Origin: Gottfriedia acidiceleris
GTDB lineage: Bacteria > Bacillota > Bacilli > Bacillales > Bacillaceae_G
Direction of reading: 5' to 3'
Length of the DNA: 64,000 nt
Assembly: GCF_002128425.1 (NCBI RefSeq)
Contig: NZ_NESS01000001.1
Location: 248,001-312,000, forward strand
Part shown: positions 27,180-36,232 of the stretch, one piece after another
Layout of the letters: every line of letters begins with the position of its first letter
Numbering within the stretch: position 1 is the first letter of the stretch
Made by a program: the position numbers and the translations under genes
Notes under the pieces: model-generated
Told to the model about the DNA's origin: nothing
The model's database searches: none
The model's input: only the letters and a program-made list of their open reading frames with translations

Positions 27180-27551
27180 ATGAAAGTATTAGCAACGCTT
27201 TTCACTTTATTTGTGGCAGTTGAACACATATATATTATGTTTTTAGAAATGTTTTTTTCAACAAGTAAGCTAGCACAAAAAACATTTAAAATGACTGAAG
27301 AATTCCTTCAAAATTCAAGAGTTAAAACATTATTTGCTAATCAGGGGTTATATAATGGTTTCTTAGCAGCAGGTTTGCTTTTTGGGTTATATTTTTTCCC
27401 TGCCCCATATAATACTATGATTCAGCTATATTTCTTAGTTTGCATTATAATCGCTGCCTTGTTCGGCGCTATTACAGCAAATATAGGAATTTTGTTTAAA
27501 CAAGGGTTACCTGCTATTTTGGCTGTAGTTTTCATATTATTCACGTATTAA
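27180..27551 (+). CDS. DUF1304 family membrane protein
   Basis: 123 residues with four hydrophobic helices. FVAVEHIYIMFLEMFF is the DUF1304 signature (His...LEM). Function unknown; members often lie next to MarR regulators or oxidoreductases. ATAAGGAAG precedes the ATG at 27180. It closes the MarR-headed cluster, 112 bases after the monooxygenase. Confidence 0.8.
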   Translation: MKVLATLFTLFVAVEHIYIMFLEMFFSTSKLAQKTFKMTEEFLQNSRVKTLFANQGLYNGFLAAGLLFGLYFFPAPYNTMIQLYFLVCIIIAALFGAITANIGILFKQGLPAILAVVFILFTY

Positions 27552-27945
27552 ATTTTCTATTTCCTAGTAAGAATTTAAAGTATTTGATAGGAATTGAACA
27601 GTGCTGATTATAAAACTCTTAATCCAAGTCATTTTATTAAACGCAACTTTATGTCGTTTTTATAAGGTTGCGTTTAAAATTAAGTCCTAGATACATTTTG
27701 ATATCCTCATATAAAATTCAACCTCAATTTAATTATTCCTCCCAATTCATGTTCAATAAAAAAATCAATAAACTACTACAGTTACAAATCATAATATTAA
27801 AAAAATCAGCGTAAAAATTAGTCTGATATTAATGAAATGGATTGAAACAAAAGGTTCTCAACTGCTATTTGCCCCGTTGAAACCGAGCATCTGTAAGTAA
27901 AATAAAAAAGCTATTCTCATGCTAAGAGAATAGCTTTTAAATAAT
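27552..27945. other. Intergenic stretch without a gene
   Basis: About 390 bases. AAACGCAAC (27638-27646) pairs with GTTGCGTTT (27668-27676) as a hairpin that may end the DUF1304 transcript, and AAAAGCTATTCTC/GAGAATAGCTTTT (27905-27938) ends pdp. I see nothing else. Confidence 0.5.
27903..27940. terminator. Terminator of pdp operon
   Basis: AAAAGCTATTCTC and GAGAATAGCTTTT are perfect complements around a 7-base loop, 6 bases beyond the pdp stop on the minus strand. Confidence 0.9.
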
Positions 27946-29253
27946 TTAAGCTTCCATAATTAAATCGTAAACTAATGTAGGTTCTTCTACTTTTTCAGAA
28001 GAAATTTTAATGTTTTCTAGTAAGTCTTTTTCAACTTCACTAATATCTTCTGTGCTTGAATATACAGTAACTAATGAATCACCTTTTTTAACTGCTTCGC
28101 CTACTTTTTTGTTTAGCATTAATCCAACAGCTAAGTCAATAACTGATTCTTTTGTTGCGCGTCCTGCACCTAATTTCATAGCAGCCGTTCCAACAGCATC
28201 CGCAACAATTTGTGATACATAACCGTCTTTTTCAGCTACTACTTCTTTTACATATTTTGCTTGAGGTAATTTTGATGGATCATTGACAACTGAACCGTCT
28301 CCACCTTGAGCTTCTAAAAATGCTTTAAATACTTCTAATGCTTTACCATTTTTCATATTTTCTAGAAGTTTAGCTCTTGCTTCTTCTAATGTTTCAGCTT
28401 TTTTAGCTAATACAACCATTTGGCTACCTAACACTAAGCATAATTCTTCTAAATCTTTTGGACCTTCACCTTTAAGTGTATCGATTGCTTCTTTCACTTC
28501 TAATGCATTTCCAATCGCAAATCCTAACGGCTGGCTCATATCAGAAATAACTGCAACAGTTTGTCTTCCAACATTGTTTCCAATCTTAACCATCGCTTTT
28601 GCTAAATCGCGTGCATCGTCGATATCTTTCATAAATGCACCTGCACCTGTTTTAACATCTAAAACAATTGCGTCTGCTCCAGCAGCGATTTTTTTACTCA
28701 TAATTGAACTTGAGATTAATGGGATTGAGTTAACAGTTGCTGTTACATCACGTAGTGCATATAACTTTTTATCAGCAGGTGTTAAATCTCCTGTTTGTCC
28801 GATAACAGCTAATTTAATATCATTTACTTGTTTAGTAAATTCTTCTTCTGTTAATTCAACATGGAAACCTTTTACAGCTTCTAATTTATCAATTGTACCA
28901 CCAGTGTGACCTAAACCACGTCCGCTCATTTTGGCAACTGGAATATCTAAAGAAGCTACTAATGGACCTAATACAAGTGTAGTTGTATCACCTACTCCAC
29001 CAGTTGAATGCTTATCAACCTTTATTCCTTCAATATTAGAAAGGTCAATTGTATCACCAGAGTTTACCATAGCCATTGTTAGATCACTGTATTCTTTTTC
29101 AGTCATTCCCTTTAAGAAAACTGCCATAGCGAAAGCACTCATTTGATAATCAGGTACACTACCATCTGTGAAACCTTGGATTACAAAATTAACCTCTTCT
29201 GTTGTTAATGTTTTTCCGTCACGTTTTTTTTCGATTAAATCTACCATTCTCAT
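27946..29253 (-). CDS. pdp: Pyrimidine-nucleoside phosphorylase
   Basis: A 435-residue enzyme that splits uridine, deoxyuridine and thymidine with phosphate to base and (deoxy)ribose-1-phosphate. Start [20 protein letters not shown]; phosphate/Lys site [31 protein letters not shown] and the C-terminal domain. The ATG at 29253 follows AAGAGGCG. Third gene of deoB-punA-pdp, a nucleoside salvage operon whose sugar-phosphate product is handled by DeoB. Confidence 0.95.
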   Translation of the reverse strand: MRMVDLIEKKRDGKTLTTEEVNFVIQGFTDGSVPDYQMSAFAMAVFLKGMTEKEYSDLTMAMVNSGDTIDLSNIEGIKVDKHSTGGVGDTTTLVLGPLVASLDIPVAKMSGRGLGHTGGTIDKLEAVKGFHVELTEEEFTKQVNDIKLAVIGQTGDLTPADKKLYALRDVTATVNSIPLISSSIMSKKIAAGADAIVLDVKTGAGAFMKDIDDARDLAKAMVKIGNNVGRQTVAVISDMSQPLGFAIGNALEVKEAIDTLKGEGPKDLEELCLVLGSQMVVLAKKAETLEEARAKLLENMKNGKALEVFKAFLEAQGGDGSVVNDPSKLPQAKYVKEVVAEKDGYVSQIVADAVGTAAMKLGAGRATKESVIDLAVGLMLNKKVGEAVKKGDSLVTVYSSTEDISEVEKDLLENIKISSEKVEEPTLVYDLIMEA

Positions 29254-29347
29254 TTTTGGAACGCCTCTTTCTAATTTGTATATATTACTTCTAATGAAAA
29301 GTGACTTCCACATAATGTAGAAGTCCTTTTATATTTCGTTAACATTA

Positions 29348-30166
29348 TTAACCGATTTTACGAATAATCTCTTTTACTAATGATAAAAATGAAGCTCTTA
29401 CTTTTTGTGTTGTTTCAATAACTTCTTCATGGTTTAAAGGTTGATCTAAAATTCCAGCTGCCATGTTAGAAATACATGAAATACCAAGTACTCTTAATTC
29501 AGCATGGCGTGCAACGATTACTTCTGATACAGTTGACATCCCTACAGCATCAGCACCTAATGTTCTAAACATGCGAATTTCCGCTGGTGTTTCATAAGAT
29601 GGTCCTGTTAATGCAGCGTAAACACCTTCTTGAAGTTTTACAGCAACTTCACTTGCAGCTTTTTTTGCAAGATCTCTTAATTCACGGTCATACGGATAAG
29701 ACATATCTACAAAACGAACACCTAGCTCTGGATTATTAGGTCCAATTAGTGGACTAGTTCCAGTAAAATTAATATGGTCTGTAATTAACATCAAATCTCC
29801 AGGTTCGAATGAAGTATTAACTCCACCTGCAGCATTTGTTACGATTAATTTTTCAACACCTAGTTCTTTCATGATGCGTACAGGGAATGTTACTTTTTCC
29901 ATGCTATAGCCTTCGTAGTAGTGAACTCTTCCTTGCATTGCTACTACTTCAATACCGTGTATCGTTCCAAAAACTAGTTGTCCTTCATGCCCTTCTACTG
30001 TTGATGTTGGGTATTCAGGAATCGTATGATACGGTATTTTTTCTTGGTTTTCTATTTCATCTACAAGAACTCCTAAACCTGATCCTAATATCAATCCAAT
30101 TTTAGGCTGTCTGTCAACTTTACTTTTAATAAAATCTGCGGCTTTATCGATATTTTCTTTATTCAT
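29348..30166 (-). CDS. punA: Purine-nucleoside phosphorylase (guanosine/inosine type)
   Basis: 272 residues of the trimeric PNP class: GLILGSGLGVLVDEIENQ, STVEGHEGQLVFG, MQGRVHYYEGY, TNAAGGVNTSFEPGDLMLI and GPSYETPAEIRMFR. It cleaves inosine and guanosine by phosphorolysis. The equivalent B. subtilis gene is pupG. ATG at 30166 follows AGGTGGAG. Middle gene of the salvage operon, 14 bases after deoB. Confidence 0.95.
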   Translation of the reverse strand: MNKENIDKAADFIKSKVDRQPKIGLILGSGLGVLVDEIENQEKIPYHTIPEYPTSTVEGHEGQLVFGTIHGIEVVAMQGRVHYYEGYSMEKVTFPVRIMKELGVEKLIVTNAAGGVNTSFEPGDLMLITDHINFTGTSPLIGPNNPELGVRFVDMSYPYDRELRDLAKKAASEVAVKLQEGVYAALTGPSYETPAEIRMFRTLGADAVGMSTVSEVIVARHAELRVLGISCISNMAAGILDQPLNHEEVIETTQKVRASFLSLVKEIIRKIG

Positions 30167-30179
30167 ATGTAACTCCACC

Positions 30180-31361
30180 TTATCTCAATTTTTCAAAAAA
30201 ACTTGATCCATGTGATGGCATTGCAACTTTAAAGTTTTCTGCAATGGTTGCTCCAATATCAGCAAAAGTTTTTGGTATTTCTAATTCTTTACCTTCTGAA
30301 AACTGTTTACTATAAACTAATAACGGAACATATTCTCTTGTATGATCTGTACCAGTATAGGTTGGATCATTTCCATGATCAGCAGTAATCATCAATAAAT
30401 CATCTTCTTTTAATAATTCAAATACTTCAGGTAATCTTGCATCGTATTCTTCTAATGCTTTACCGTAACCTAGTGGATCTCTTCTATGACCGTATACAGC
30501 ATCGAAATCAACTAAATTTAAGAAGCTTAAACCAGTGAAGTCCATTTTTAATGTTTCAACTAATTTATCCATACCATCCATATTTGAAACAGTACGTAAT
30601 GCTTTCGTAATTCCTTCACCATCGAAGATATCAGCAATTTTACCAATTGAAATCACATCAAAATTCGCATCTTTTAACTCATTCATAACTGTACGTCCAA
30701 ATGGTTTTAATGCATAGTCATGACGATTTGGTGTACGTTTAAAGTTTCCAGGCTCACCTACAAATGGTCTCGCGATAACACGACCGATCATGTATGGATC
30801 ATCTAATGTTAATTTACGTGCAATTTCACAATAACGATACAAATCCTCTAAAGGAACAACTTCTTCATGAGCTGCAATTTGTAAAACAGAATCAGCAGAC
30901 GTATAAACGATTAAATCGCCTGTTTTCATATGCTGTTCACCAAGTTCTACTAAAATCTCCGTTCCAGAAGCAGGTTTATTACCAATTATTTTACGGTCAA
31001 AATGAGTTTCTAATTGGCTTATTAATTCTTTAGGAAATCCATCTGCAAAAACTTTAAATGGCTTATCAATGTGAAGACCCATGATTTCCCAATGTCCAGT
31101 CATTGTGTCTTTTCCAACTGATGACTCTTCCATTTTTGTATAATAAGCAAGTGGCTTATCGGCCTTTGGAACCCCTTTCAATTCTCTTATATTACTTAAT
31201 CCTAGTTTTGCCATGTTCGGCATATGTAATCCATTCATTTCTTCTGCAATATGGCCAAGTGTATCTGAACCAACATCATTAAATTTTTCTGCATCAGGAG
31301 CTTCCCCAATCCCTACAGAATCCATAACAACGAGGAACACTCTATTAAATTTTCTATTCAT
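30180..31361 (-). CDS. deoB: Phosphopentomutase
   Basis: 393 residues of the alkaline-phosphatase superfamily; converts (deoxy)ribose-1-phosphate to the 5-phosphate. Metal and active-site segments: [14 protein letters not shown] (Asp), [12 protein letters not shown] (phospho-Thr), [19 protein letters not shown] (Asp-His). Called drm in B. subtilis. First gene of the operon; a sigma-A promoter with an operator-like palindrome lies ~60 bases upstream. Confidence 0.96.
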   Translation of the reverse strand: MNRKFNRVFLVVMDSVGIGEAPDAEKFNDVGSDTLGHIAEEMNGLHMPNMAKLGLSNIRELKGVPKADKPLAYYTKMEESSVGKDTMTGHWEIMGLHIDKPFKVFADGFPKELISQLETHFDRKIIGNKPASGTEILVELGEQHMKTGDLIVYTSADSVLQIAAHEEVVPLEDLYRYCEIARKLTLDDPYMIGRVIARPFVGEPGNFKRTPNRHDYALKPFGRTVMNELKDANFDVISIGKIADIFDGEGITKALRTVSNMDGMDKLVETLKMDFTGLSFLNLVDFDAVYGHRRDPLGYGKALEEYDARLPEVFELLKEDDLLMITADHGNDPTYTGTDHTREYVPLLVYSKQFSEGKELEIPKTFADIGATIAENFKVAMPSHGSSFFEKLR

Positions 31362-31409
31362 TTGTTTTCCTCCTAACTCATCGAAACAAATTGAAACCTA
31401 AATGATAGC

Positions 31410-31423
31410 GTCAGATGTCTGAC
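31410..31423 (-). promoter_or_regulatory. Operator-like palindrome before deoB
   Basis: Perfect 14-base palindrome GTCAGATGTCTGAC located at the predicted transcription start. The GTC...GAC pattern recalls FadR-type GntR operators, but the regulator is not known. Confidence 0.5.
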
Positions 31424-31429
31424 AACTAA

Positions 31430-31458
31430 AGTATACTTATTGTCCTAATTCTTTTCAA
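31430..31458 (-). promoter_or_regulatory. Sigma-A promoter of deoB-punA-pdp
   Basis: On the minus strand TTGAAA (31453-31458), 17-base spacer, TATACT (31430-31435). Confidence 0.8.
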
Positions 31459-31607
31459 GAATTATATTTTCCAATTTGTGTCTATTGATACTATAATTCC
31501 CCAGAATACTGCTAATTTGACAAAAAATAATTCATAATTATATTCTTTTTTCTAGTCGCTAATAAAAATGATATGCTAAAACCCTCTCTTGCATACTGTA
31601 TAGAAAA

Positions 31608-31643
31608 ATAAAAAGCCCAAGCTTTATTAGCTGGGCCTTTTAG
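31608..31643 (-). terminator. Terminator of terC
   Basis: AAAAGCCCA and TGGGCCTTTT flank an AGCT-containing loop just after the terC stop; A-rich on the left, so T-rich on the minus strand. Confidence 0.8.
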
Positions 31644-31647
31644 TGTA

Positions 31648-32346
31648 TTAAGCTGTTTGATTTTCTGAATTTGCAACTTGCTGTTTTTGTGCTCTTTTAG
31701 CAACTATTGTACCAGCTACAATTACGATTGCAGTCATGACAATTTTGAACGCTAAAGCAATTGTATTATTTTCAAAAACATCCTTAATCATCTTTTCATG
31801 AGTAATCATACCAGCTGCAGTCCAAGCTAAAATAGCTGAACCAATTGTTGTAATAATTGGGTATTTGTTCATAATTTTCATTAATAAAGAGCTTCCACCA
31901 ACAATAATTGGAATTGAAATTAAAATACCAATTACGATTGCAACTATGCTACCATGTGATACACCAGCTAATGCTAAAACATTATCAAGACTCATTAACG
32001 CATCAGCAATGATGATCGTTCTAACTGCTCCCCATAATGTTGCACCACTTTTAACTTCGCCGTGTCCAGAGTCATCGACTAATAATTTAAAAGCAATCCA
32101 TAATAACATTAAACCACCGACTGCATAAATAAAAGGAATTTTTAATAAATACACGATTACTGCTGCAAATAATACGCGTAGTCCAATTGCCCCTAATGTA
32201 CCAAATAATACTGCTTTTTTCTTTTGGTCTGCTGGTAAGTTTTTCGCTGCTAATGCGATTAAAATAGCATTGTCACCACTTAATAACAGGTCGATAAAAA
32301 TTACATTCAATAGTACGCCAATACTTAATCCGTCAAATAAATCCAT
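31648..32346 (-). CDS. TerC-family membrane protein, probable manganese exporter
   Basis: 232 residues, about seven membrane helices. The TerC signature acidic residues are in IDLLLSGDNAILIAL and in DALMSLDNVLALAGV, the two metal-site motifs. In B. subtilis TerC proteins (MeeF, MeeY) are reported to export Mn2+, often to metallate secreted enzymes. Here the leader carries a yybP-ykoY riboswitch, which senses Mn2+, giving direct support for a manganese role. Monocistronic. Confidence 0.9.
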   Translation of the reverse strand: MDLFDGLSIGVLLNVIFIDLLLSGDNAILIALAAKNLPADQKKKAVLFGTLGAIGLRVLFAAVIVYLLKIPFIYAVGGLMLLWIAFKLLVDDSGHGEVKSGATLWGAVRTIIIADALMSLDNVLALAGVSHGSIVAIVIGILISIPIIVGGSSLLMKIMNKYPIITTIGSAILAWTAAGMITHEKMIKDVFENNTIALAFKIVMTAIVIVAGTIVAKRAQKQQVANSENQTA

Positions 32347-32397
32347 GACTCTTCCCCCTTATGAAACTACTATTTTTAATTAAACAACCTGTACTTT

Positions 32398-32565
32398 GTG
32401 ACTACAAAATAAAAAGACCTTTGCCAATAGTTGTAGTTCTACGGCAAAGGTCTTGCTGAGCATACATAAAGTATGCCAACAAAGCCGATGAGAATTTCTT
32501 CTCATGTAATGACGACTTTGTTTCAGGATCTCTCCTGACGCTACTCCCCTTTGGAGTATTCGATT
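32398..32565 (-). ncRNA. yybP-ykoY manganese riboswitch upstream of terC
   Basis: On the minus strand the aptamer elements appear in order: CAAAGGGGAGTAGCG (near 32540-32556), GTCGTCATTACATG, CGGCTTTGTTGGCATAC, then GACCTTTGCC. These are the conserved blocks of the yybP-ykoY class. The expression platform is a terminator, GACCTTTGCC/GGCAAAGGTC (32416-32425 with 32443-32452), followed by TTTTTATTTT; its 5' arm overlaps the aptamer closing helix, so Mn2+ binding should prevent termination and switch terC on. Confidence 0.92.
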
Positions 32566-32703
32566 GTTTATTAATAATATAATAGTATTCTAGCTAGTCC
32601 ATTATGTCAATAGATTTTTAATTCGTTTTTAATTATTAGTTTTATTTTTTTTATGGTCTAATTATAAATTTTTATGATTACTTTATCAATGTAAATAATT
32701 AAC

Positions 32704-33450
32704 TTATTGCTTTGTCAAAATTTTAGGTCCATTACTTGTTATCGCTAAAGTATGTTCATATTGTGCTGAATTTTTTCCATCTCTTGTTCTTGCTGTCCAG
32801 CTATTTGAATCCATTGTTGAATGCCATGATCCTAAATTAATCATCGGTTCAATCGTAATGACCATCCCTTCACGCAGTCTTAAGCCTTTACCTGCCATGC
32901 CGAAATGAGGAATATATGGTTCTTCATGAAGAGTTGGTCCTATGCCATGTCCTGTAAAATCACGCACTACAGAATAACCTAATGATTCTGCATAAGATTG
33001 AATCGCAAAGCCAATATCACCAATACGATTTCCTACTACAGCCTGCTCTATACCTTTATATAAGCATTCTTCAGTAACTTTTAATAAGTCTTTGTTTTCT
33101 TTAGAAATATTTCCAACACCGTATGTCCATGCTGAATCAGCAAGCGCGCCATTTAAATTTACTACCATATCAATCGTTACAATATCTCCATCTTTTAATG
33201 GTTTTTTACGAGGAAATCCGTGGCAAATCTCGTCATTAATTGATGCGCAAGTTGCATATTTATATCCTCGGTAACCTTTTTGCTCAGGTTTCGCTCCATT
33301 TTCAGCTAAAAACTTTTCTACAAATTGATCGATTTCCCAACTCGTAATCCCTGGTTTAATCATTTTTGCAATTTCCTTATGTGTAGCAGCTAATAATTTG
33401 CCTGCTTCATTCATTAAGTTAATTTCACGTTCAGTCTTAATCGTAATCAT
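32704..33450 (-). CDS. map: Methionine aminopeptidase, type I
   Basis: 248 residues. Dinuclear metal ligands are visible: Asp in VTIDMVVNLNG, Asp in LADSAWTYG, His in DFTGHGIGPTLHEE, Glu in ITIEPMIN and Glu in SAQYEHTLAI. It removes the initiator Met. This is not next to rpl/adk genes, where the main Bacillus map lies, so it is probably the second copy (MapB/YflG type). Confidence 0.93.
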   Translation of the reverse strand: MITIKTEREINLMNEAGKLLAATHKEIAKMIKPGITSWEIDQFVEKFLAENGAKPEQKGYRGYKYATCASINDEICHGFPRKKPLKDGDIVTIDMVVNLNGALADSAWTYGVGNISKENKDLLKVTEECLYKGIEQAVVGNRIGDIGFAIQSYAESLGYSVVRDFTGHGIGPTLHEEPYIPHFGMAGKGLRLREGMVITIEPMINLGSWHSTMDSNSWTARTRDGKNSAQYEHTLAITSNGPKILTKQ

Positions 33451-33556
33451 TTATTTCATCCTTTCAAATCGGCTTAATTCAGTAAGTACATGATTAATTT
33501 AATATATTATGCTTTTCACAATATAACAATCATTTTCCAAGAAAAAAGAGCTTAAT

Positions 33557-34483
33557 TTAAGCTCTTGGGTGAAACTCCTTATAAACATCCTTAAGTCTAT
33601 TTTTTGTAACATGTGTATAAATTTGAGTTGTAGAAATATCTGCATGTCCTAGCATTTCTTGAACTGATCTTAAATCAGCGCCATTTTCTAATAAATGCGT
33701 TGCAAATGAATGACGCAATGTATGTGGAGTTAATTCATGTTGAATATTTGCTTTTTCAGCTTGTTTTTTTAAGTTTTTCCAAAATCCTTGTCTTGACATT
33801 CTATTTCCATGATGATTTAGGAAAAATGCATCATTATTTTTTTTACCGATTAATTCTTTTCTTGCTAATTTTAAATAATTTTCAATTGATTCAATCGCAA
33901 GTTTACCTAAAGGAATAATTCTTTCCTTACTTCCTTTACCTAAACAACGTACAAATCCCATTGTTAAATTAATGTCGGATAGATTTAATGATAATAACTC
34001 GGACACTCGCATGCCAGTAGCATATAACAATTCTAACATTGCCTTATCCCTTAAACCAAATGTAGAATGATCAGGTACTTCTAATAAAGCCTCTACTTCC
34101 TGTAGTGATAAAACCTTTGGAAGTGCTTTTGGCGCTTTTGGAATTTCTATTAATAGTGAAGGATCGTCTTTCATCCCATCCACCTCACGAATTAAAAATT
34201 GATGAAATGAGCGAATTGTTGCTAATTGACGAGCCATTGTTCGAGCCGTTAAATCTCGTTCTTTTAAATATTTTAAATAACTAACAATATGTAACCTAGT
34301 TATATTTGAAAGACCATTTATATTTTCAACAACGTCCAAATATTTTCCGTAGCTTTCTAAATCCTTACCATATGATAGAATTGTATTTTTAGATAAACCT
34401 TTTTCAACTTGGATAAAATGGATAAAATCCTCAGCTGCAAAATCAAATTCTTTTTTAATAGGTGTTTTATCAGTCGTTGTCAC
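33557..34483 (-). CDS. xerD: Site-specific tyrosine recombinase XerD
   Basis: 308 residues. An N-terminal SAM-like core-binding domain ([20 protein letters not shown]) and a catalytic domain with Arg in [13 protein letters not shown], Lys in [31 protein letters not shown] split as H-x-x-R, and [15 protein letters not shown] with the nucleophile Tyr. With XerC/CodV it resolves chromosome dimers at dif. GTG start 9 bases after GGGGAG. Its position next to yqzK and fur matches B. subtilis. Confidence 0.95.
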   Translation of the reverse strand: MTTTDKTPIKKEFDFAAEDFIHFIQVEKGLSKNTILSYGKDLESYGKYLDVVENINGLSNITRLHIVSYLKYLKERDLTARTMARQLATIRSFHQFLIREVDGMKDDPSLLIEIPKAPKALPKVLSLQEVEALLEVPDHSTFGLRDKAMLELLYATGMRVSELLSLNLSDINLTMGFVRCLGKGSKERIIPLGKLAIESIENYLKLARKELIGKKNNDAFFLNHHGNRMSRQGFWKNLKKQAEKANIQHELTPHTLRHSFATHLLENGADLRSVQEMLGHADISTTQIYTHVTKNRLKDVYKEFHPRA

Positions 34484-34489
34484 ATTTCA

Positions 34490-34708
34490 TTACTCCCCGT
34501 TTTGATAAAACCGTACCAATTGGTTAAAAGCACCATCCTTTTGATGATTGTCCACCTTTAACATTGAGCCTTCTGGTCGGTCATATCGATGCATATTTTC
34601 ATATTCAGAATGAATCCATTGAATAGCAAAATAAAATAAAATTGTACATGTAATGAATAAGATTGCAACTTTTATTACATTAAAAACAATACTTGCTCTT
34701 TTTTTCAT
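34490..34708 (-). CDS. yqzK: DUF4227 family protein (YqzK)
   Basis: 72 residues: basic start MKKRASIVFNVIKV, one membrane helix (AILFITCTILFYFAIQWI), then a polar tail beginning SEYENMHRYDRPEG, the DUF4227 pattern. Function unknown. ATG at 34708 follows AAAGGTGGTGG. It lies between fur and xerD, as in B. subtilis, and the xerD ribosome site overlaps its stop codon. Confidence 0.85.
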   Translation of the reverse strand: MKKRASIVFNVIKVAILFITCTILFYFAIQWIHSEYENMHRYDRPEGSMLKVDNHQKDGAFNQLVRFYQNGE

Positions 34709-34888
34709 ATGACCACCACCTTTTGCTAGAAGTAAAGACATCATTACTACATACTATGCAAAAATAGGACAAATCATACTTCAATAAATAGTAAAAATCA
34801 ACATTAATCATTACCAGTCTATTTTTTAGAACATGAAAAAGAGCAGACTCTTTTTATTGAACTGCTCCGTCTTTTTAAGAATCAAAAA

Positions 34889-34921
34889 TAAAATGATTTT
34901 AATTAAATTAAAATCATTTTA
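34889..34921 (-). terminator. AT-only inverted repeat after fur, probable terminator
   Basis: Perfect 15-base arms (AAAATGATTTTAATT and its complement) with a 1-base centre, immediately after the fur stop. It has almost no GC, so termination would be weak; a second hairpin with GAGCAG/CTGCTC arms lies at ~34852-34878. Confidence 0.5.
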
Positions 34922-35371
34922 CTACTCTTCGTTTTGATCATGGCAACGATGACATACACCATGAAATGATAATCGATGATCTTTAATTTTAAAATTCCAA
35001 CGTTCTTCAACTGTCTTTTCAACTTCACTTAATAGATTTTCATGAATTTCATCTACTGCTCCGCAAATCGTGCATATTAAATGATGGTGAAAATGTTGTG
35101 CACCTTCATGTCTTAAGTCGTATCTTGAAACGCCATCACCAAAATTTATTTTATCAACAATTGTTAACTCAGTTAGTAATTCTAACGTACGATAAACAGT
35201 AGCAAGTCCAATTTCTGGCGATTTTTCTTTCACTAGGAGGTAAACATCTTCTGCACTTAGGTGATCTTCTTCGTTTTCTAATAAAACACGAACAGTGGAT
35301 TCCCGTTGTGGTGTTAATTTGTATCCTGCTAAATGTAGTTGTTTCTTTATTCGTTCAACTCGTTCTTCCAT
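34922..35371 (-). CDS. fur: Ferric uptake regulator
   Basis: 149 residues. N-terminal winged helix LTPQRESTVRVLLENEEDHL, the metal site region HEGAQHFHHHLICTICGAVD with the first CxxC, and the second CxxC in HGVCHRCHDQ for structural zinc. It represses iron-uptake genes with Fe2+. ATG at 35371 follows GAGGGAG; the GTG at 35380 is inside the ribosome site. The Fur rather than PerR or Zur assignment rests on position (spoIIM-fur-yqzK-xerD) as well as the CxxC pairs. Confidence 0.93.
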   Translation of the reverse strand: MEERVERIKKQLHLAGYKLTPQRESTVRVLLENEEDHLSAEDVYLLVKEKSPEIGLATVYRTLELLTELTIVDKINFGDGVSRYDLRHEGAQHFHHHLICTICGAVDEIHENLLSEVEKTVEERWNFKIKDHRLSFHGVCHRCHDQNEE

Positions 35372-35438
35372 TCTTTTCACTCCCTCGCCACTTGATAATA
35401 ATTATAACAAAGAAAGAGAAAGTGTCAAAAATTATTTG

Positions 35439-36089
35439 TTAATTTTTTGAAACAATTATTTCTGAGATGGCTTTTAAAAAATAAGTTGAACCATATGCCT
35501 CAATAATACTTGCAATACTTAAGCAAACAGCAACAAGTCCAAAAACAATAGAATACGAGACTAACTGTTTCATAATTGGTTCATTATCATTTTTAATAAA
35601 CTGTTTACGAAGCATTCGAATAGAAAGCTGAACTGCTAAAACTGTTAATAGTATATATAATGGTAATACGATAACATTTTGTGGAAAAACAGAAGAAAAT
35701 GCTAATAAAATACCATGCCAACCTAATTGATTGACTAAAAATCCAACTGTAAATCCAACTACCAACCCTTTCATAAATAATAAAATAAGAATGATTGGTA
35801 ATCCGATGATTGAAATACCTAAAATCCAAATCAATGCTAAAAACTTCAAATGAGTAGAATAGCTAGAAAGAAACACTTCATTTCCGCTAATATAATCCCC
35901 ATTATTAACTTGTCCAAAAAAATGTGTAATAAAGGATAGAATATCCTGCTTTTGACTCACATTCATACTATTTACGATGACTGCTCCAAATACTACACCA
36001 AAAAGTAAGATCACACTAACAAAAATATAGAGTGACAAATAATCTTTAACATGTTTTTTCATCGTTGATTTGACTGAGCTTCTTGTCAT
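35439..36089 (-). CDS. spoIIM: Stage II sporulation protein M
   Basis: 216 residues, about five membrane helices, starting MTRSSVKSTMKKHVKDYLSL. With SpoIID and SpoIIP it drives engulfment of the forespore by peptidoglycan remodelling. Motif LSFITHFFGQV and the late helices fit SpoIIM. ATG at 36089 is 9 bases after AGGAG; a longer frame to 36137 lacks support. Position between nudF and fur is as in B. subtilis. Confidence 0.93.
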   Translation of the reverse strand: MTRSSVKSTMKKHVKDYLSLYIFVSVILLFGVVFGAVIVNSMNVSQKQDILSFITHFFGQVNNGDYISGNEVFLSSYSTHLKFLALIWILGISIIGLPIILILLFMKGLVVGFTVGFLVNQLGWHGILLAFSSVFPQNVIVLPLYILLTVLAVQLSIRMLRKQFIKNDNEPIMKQLVSYSIVFGLVAVCLSIASIIEAYGSTYFLKAISEIIVSKN

Positions 36090-36186
36090 GATATCATCTC
36101 CTGGACTATATTCTCTCTTCATTTTATGAATGGACAATTAATTTATTCTATTAATTTATAAAAGTTGAAAAATTAACTAAAATATA

Positions 36187-36232
36187 AAAAAGCTGTTAAA
36201 GTCTGACACGGACTTAAACAGCTTTGTTTTAA
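36187..36232. terminator. Terminator of the alpha/beta hydrolase gene
   Basis: AAAGCTGTT-AAGTC pairs with GACTT-AACAGCTTT around a 7-base loop, with T runs on both strands. Confidence 0.85.

Noticed and set aside
31512-31703. 63-codon minus-strand frame after terC
   Set aside because: It covers the terC terminator and the end of terC in another frame, with no ribosome site.
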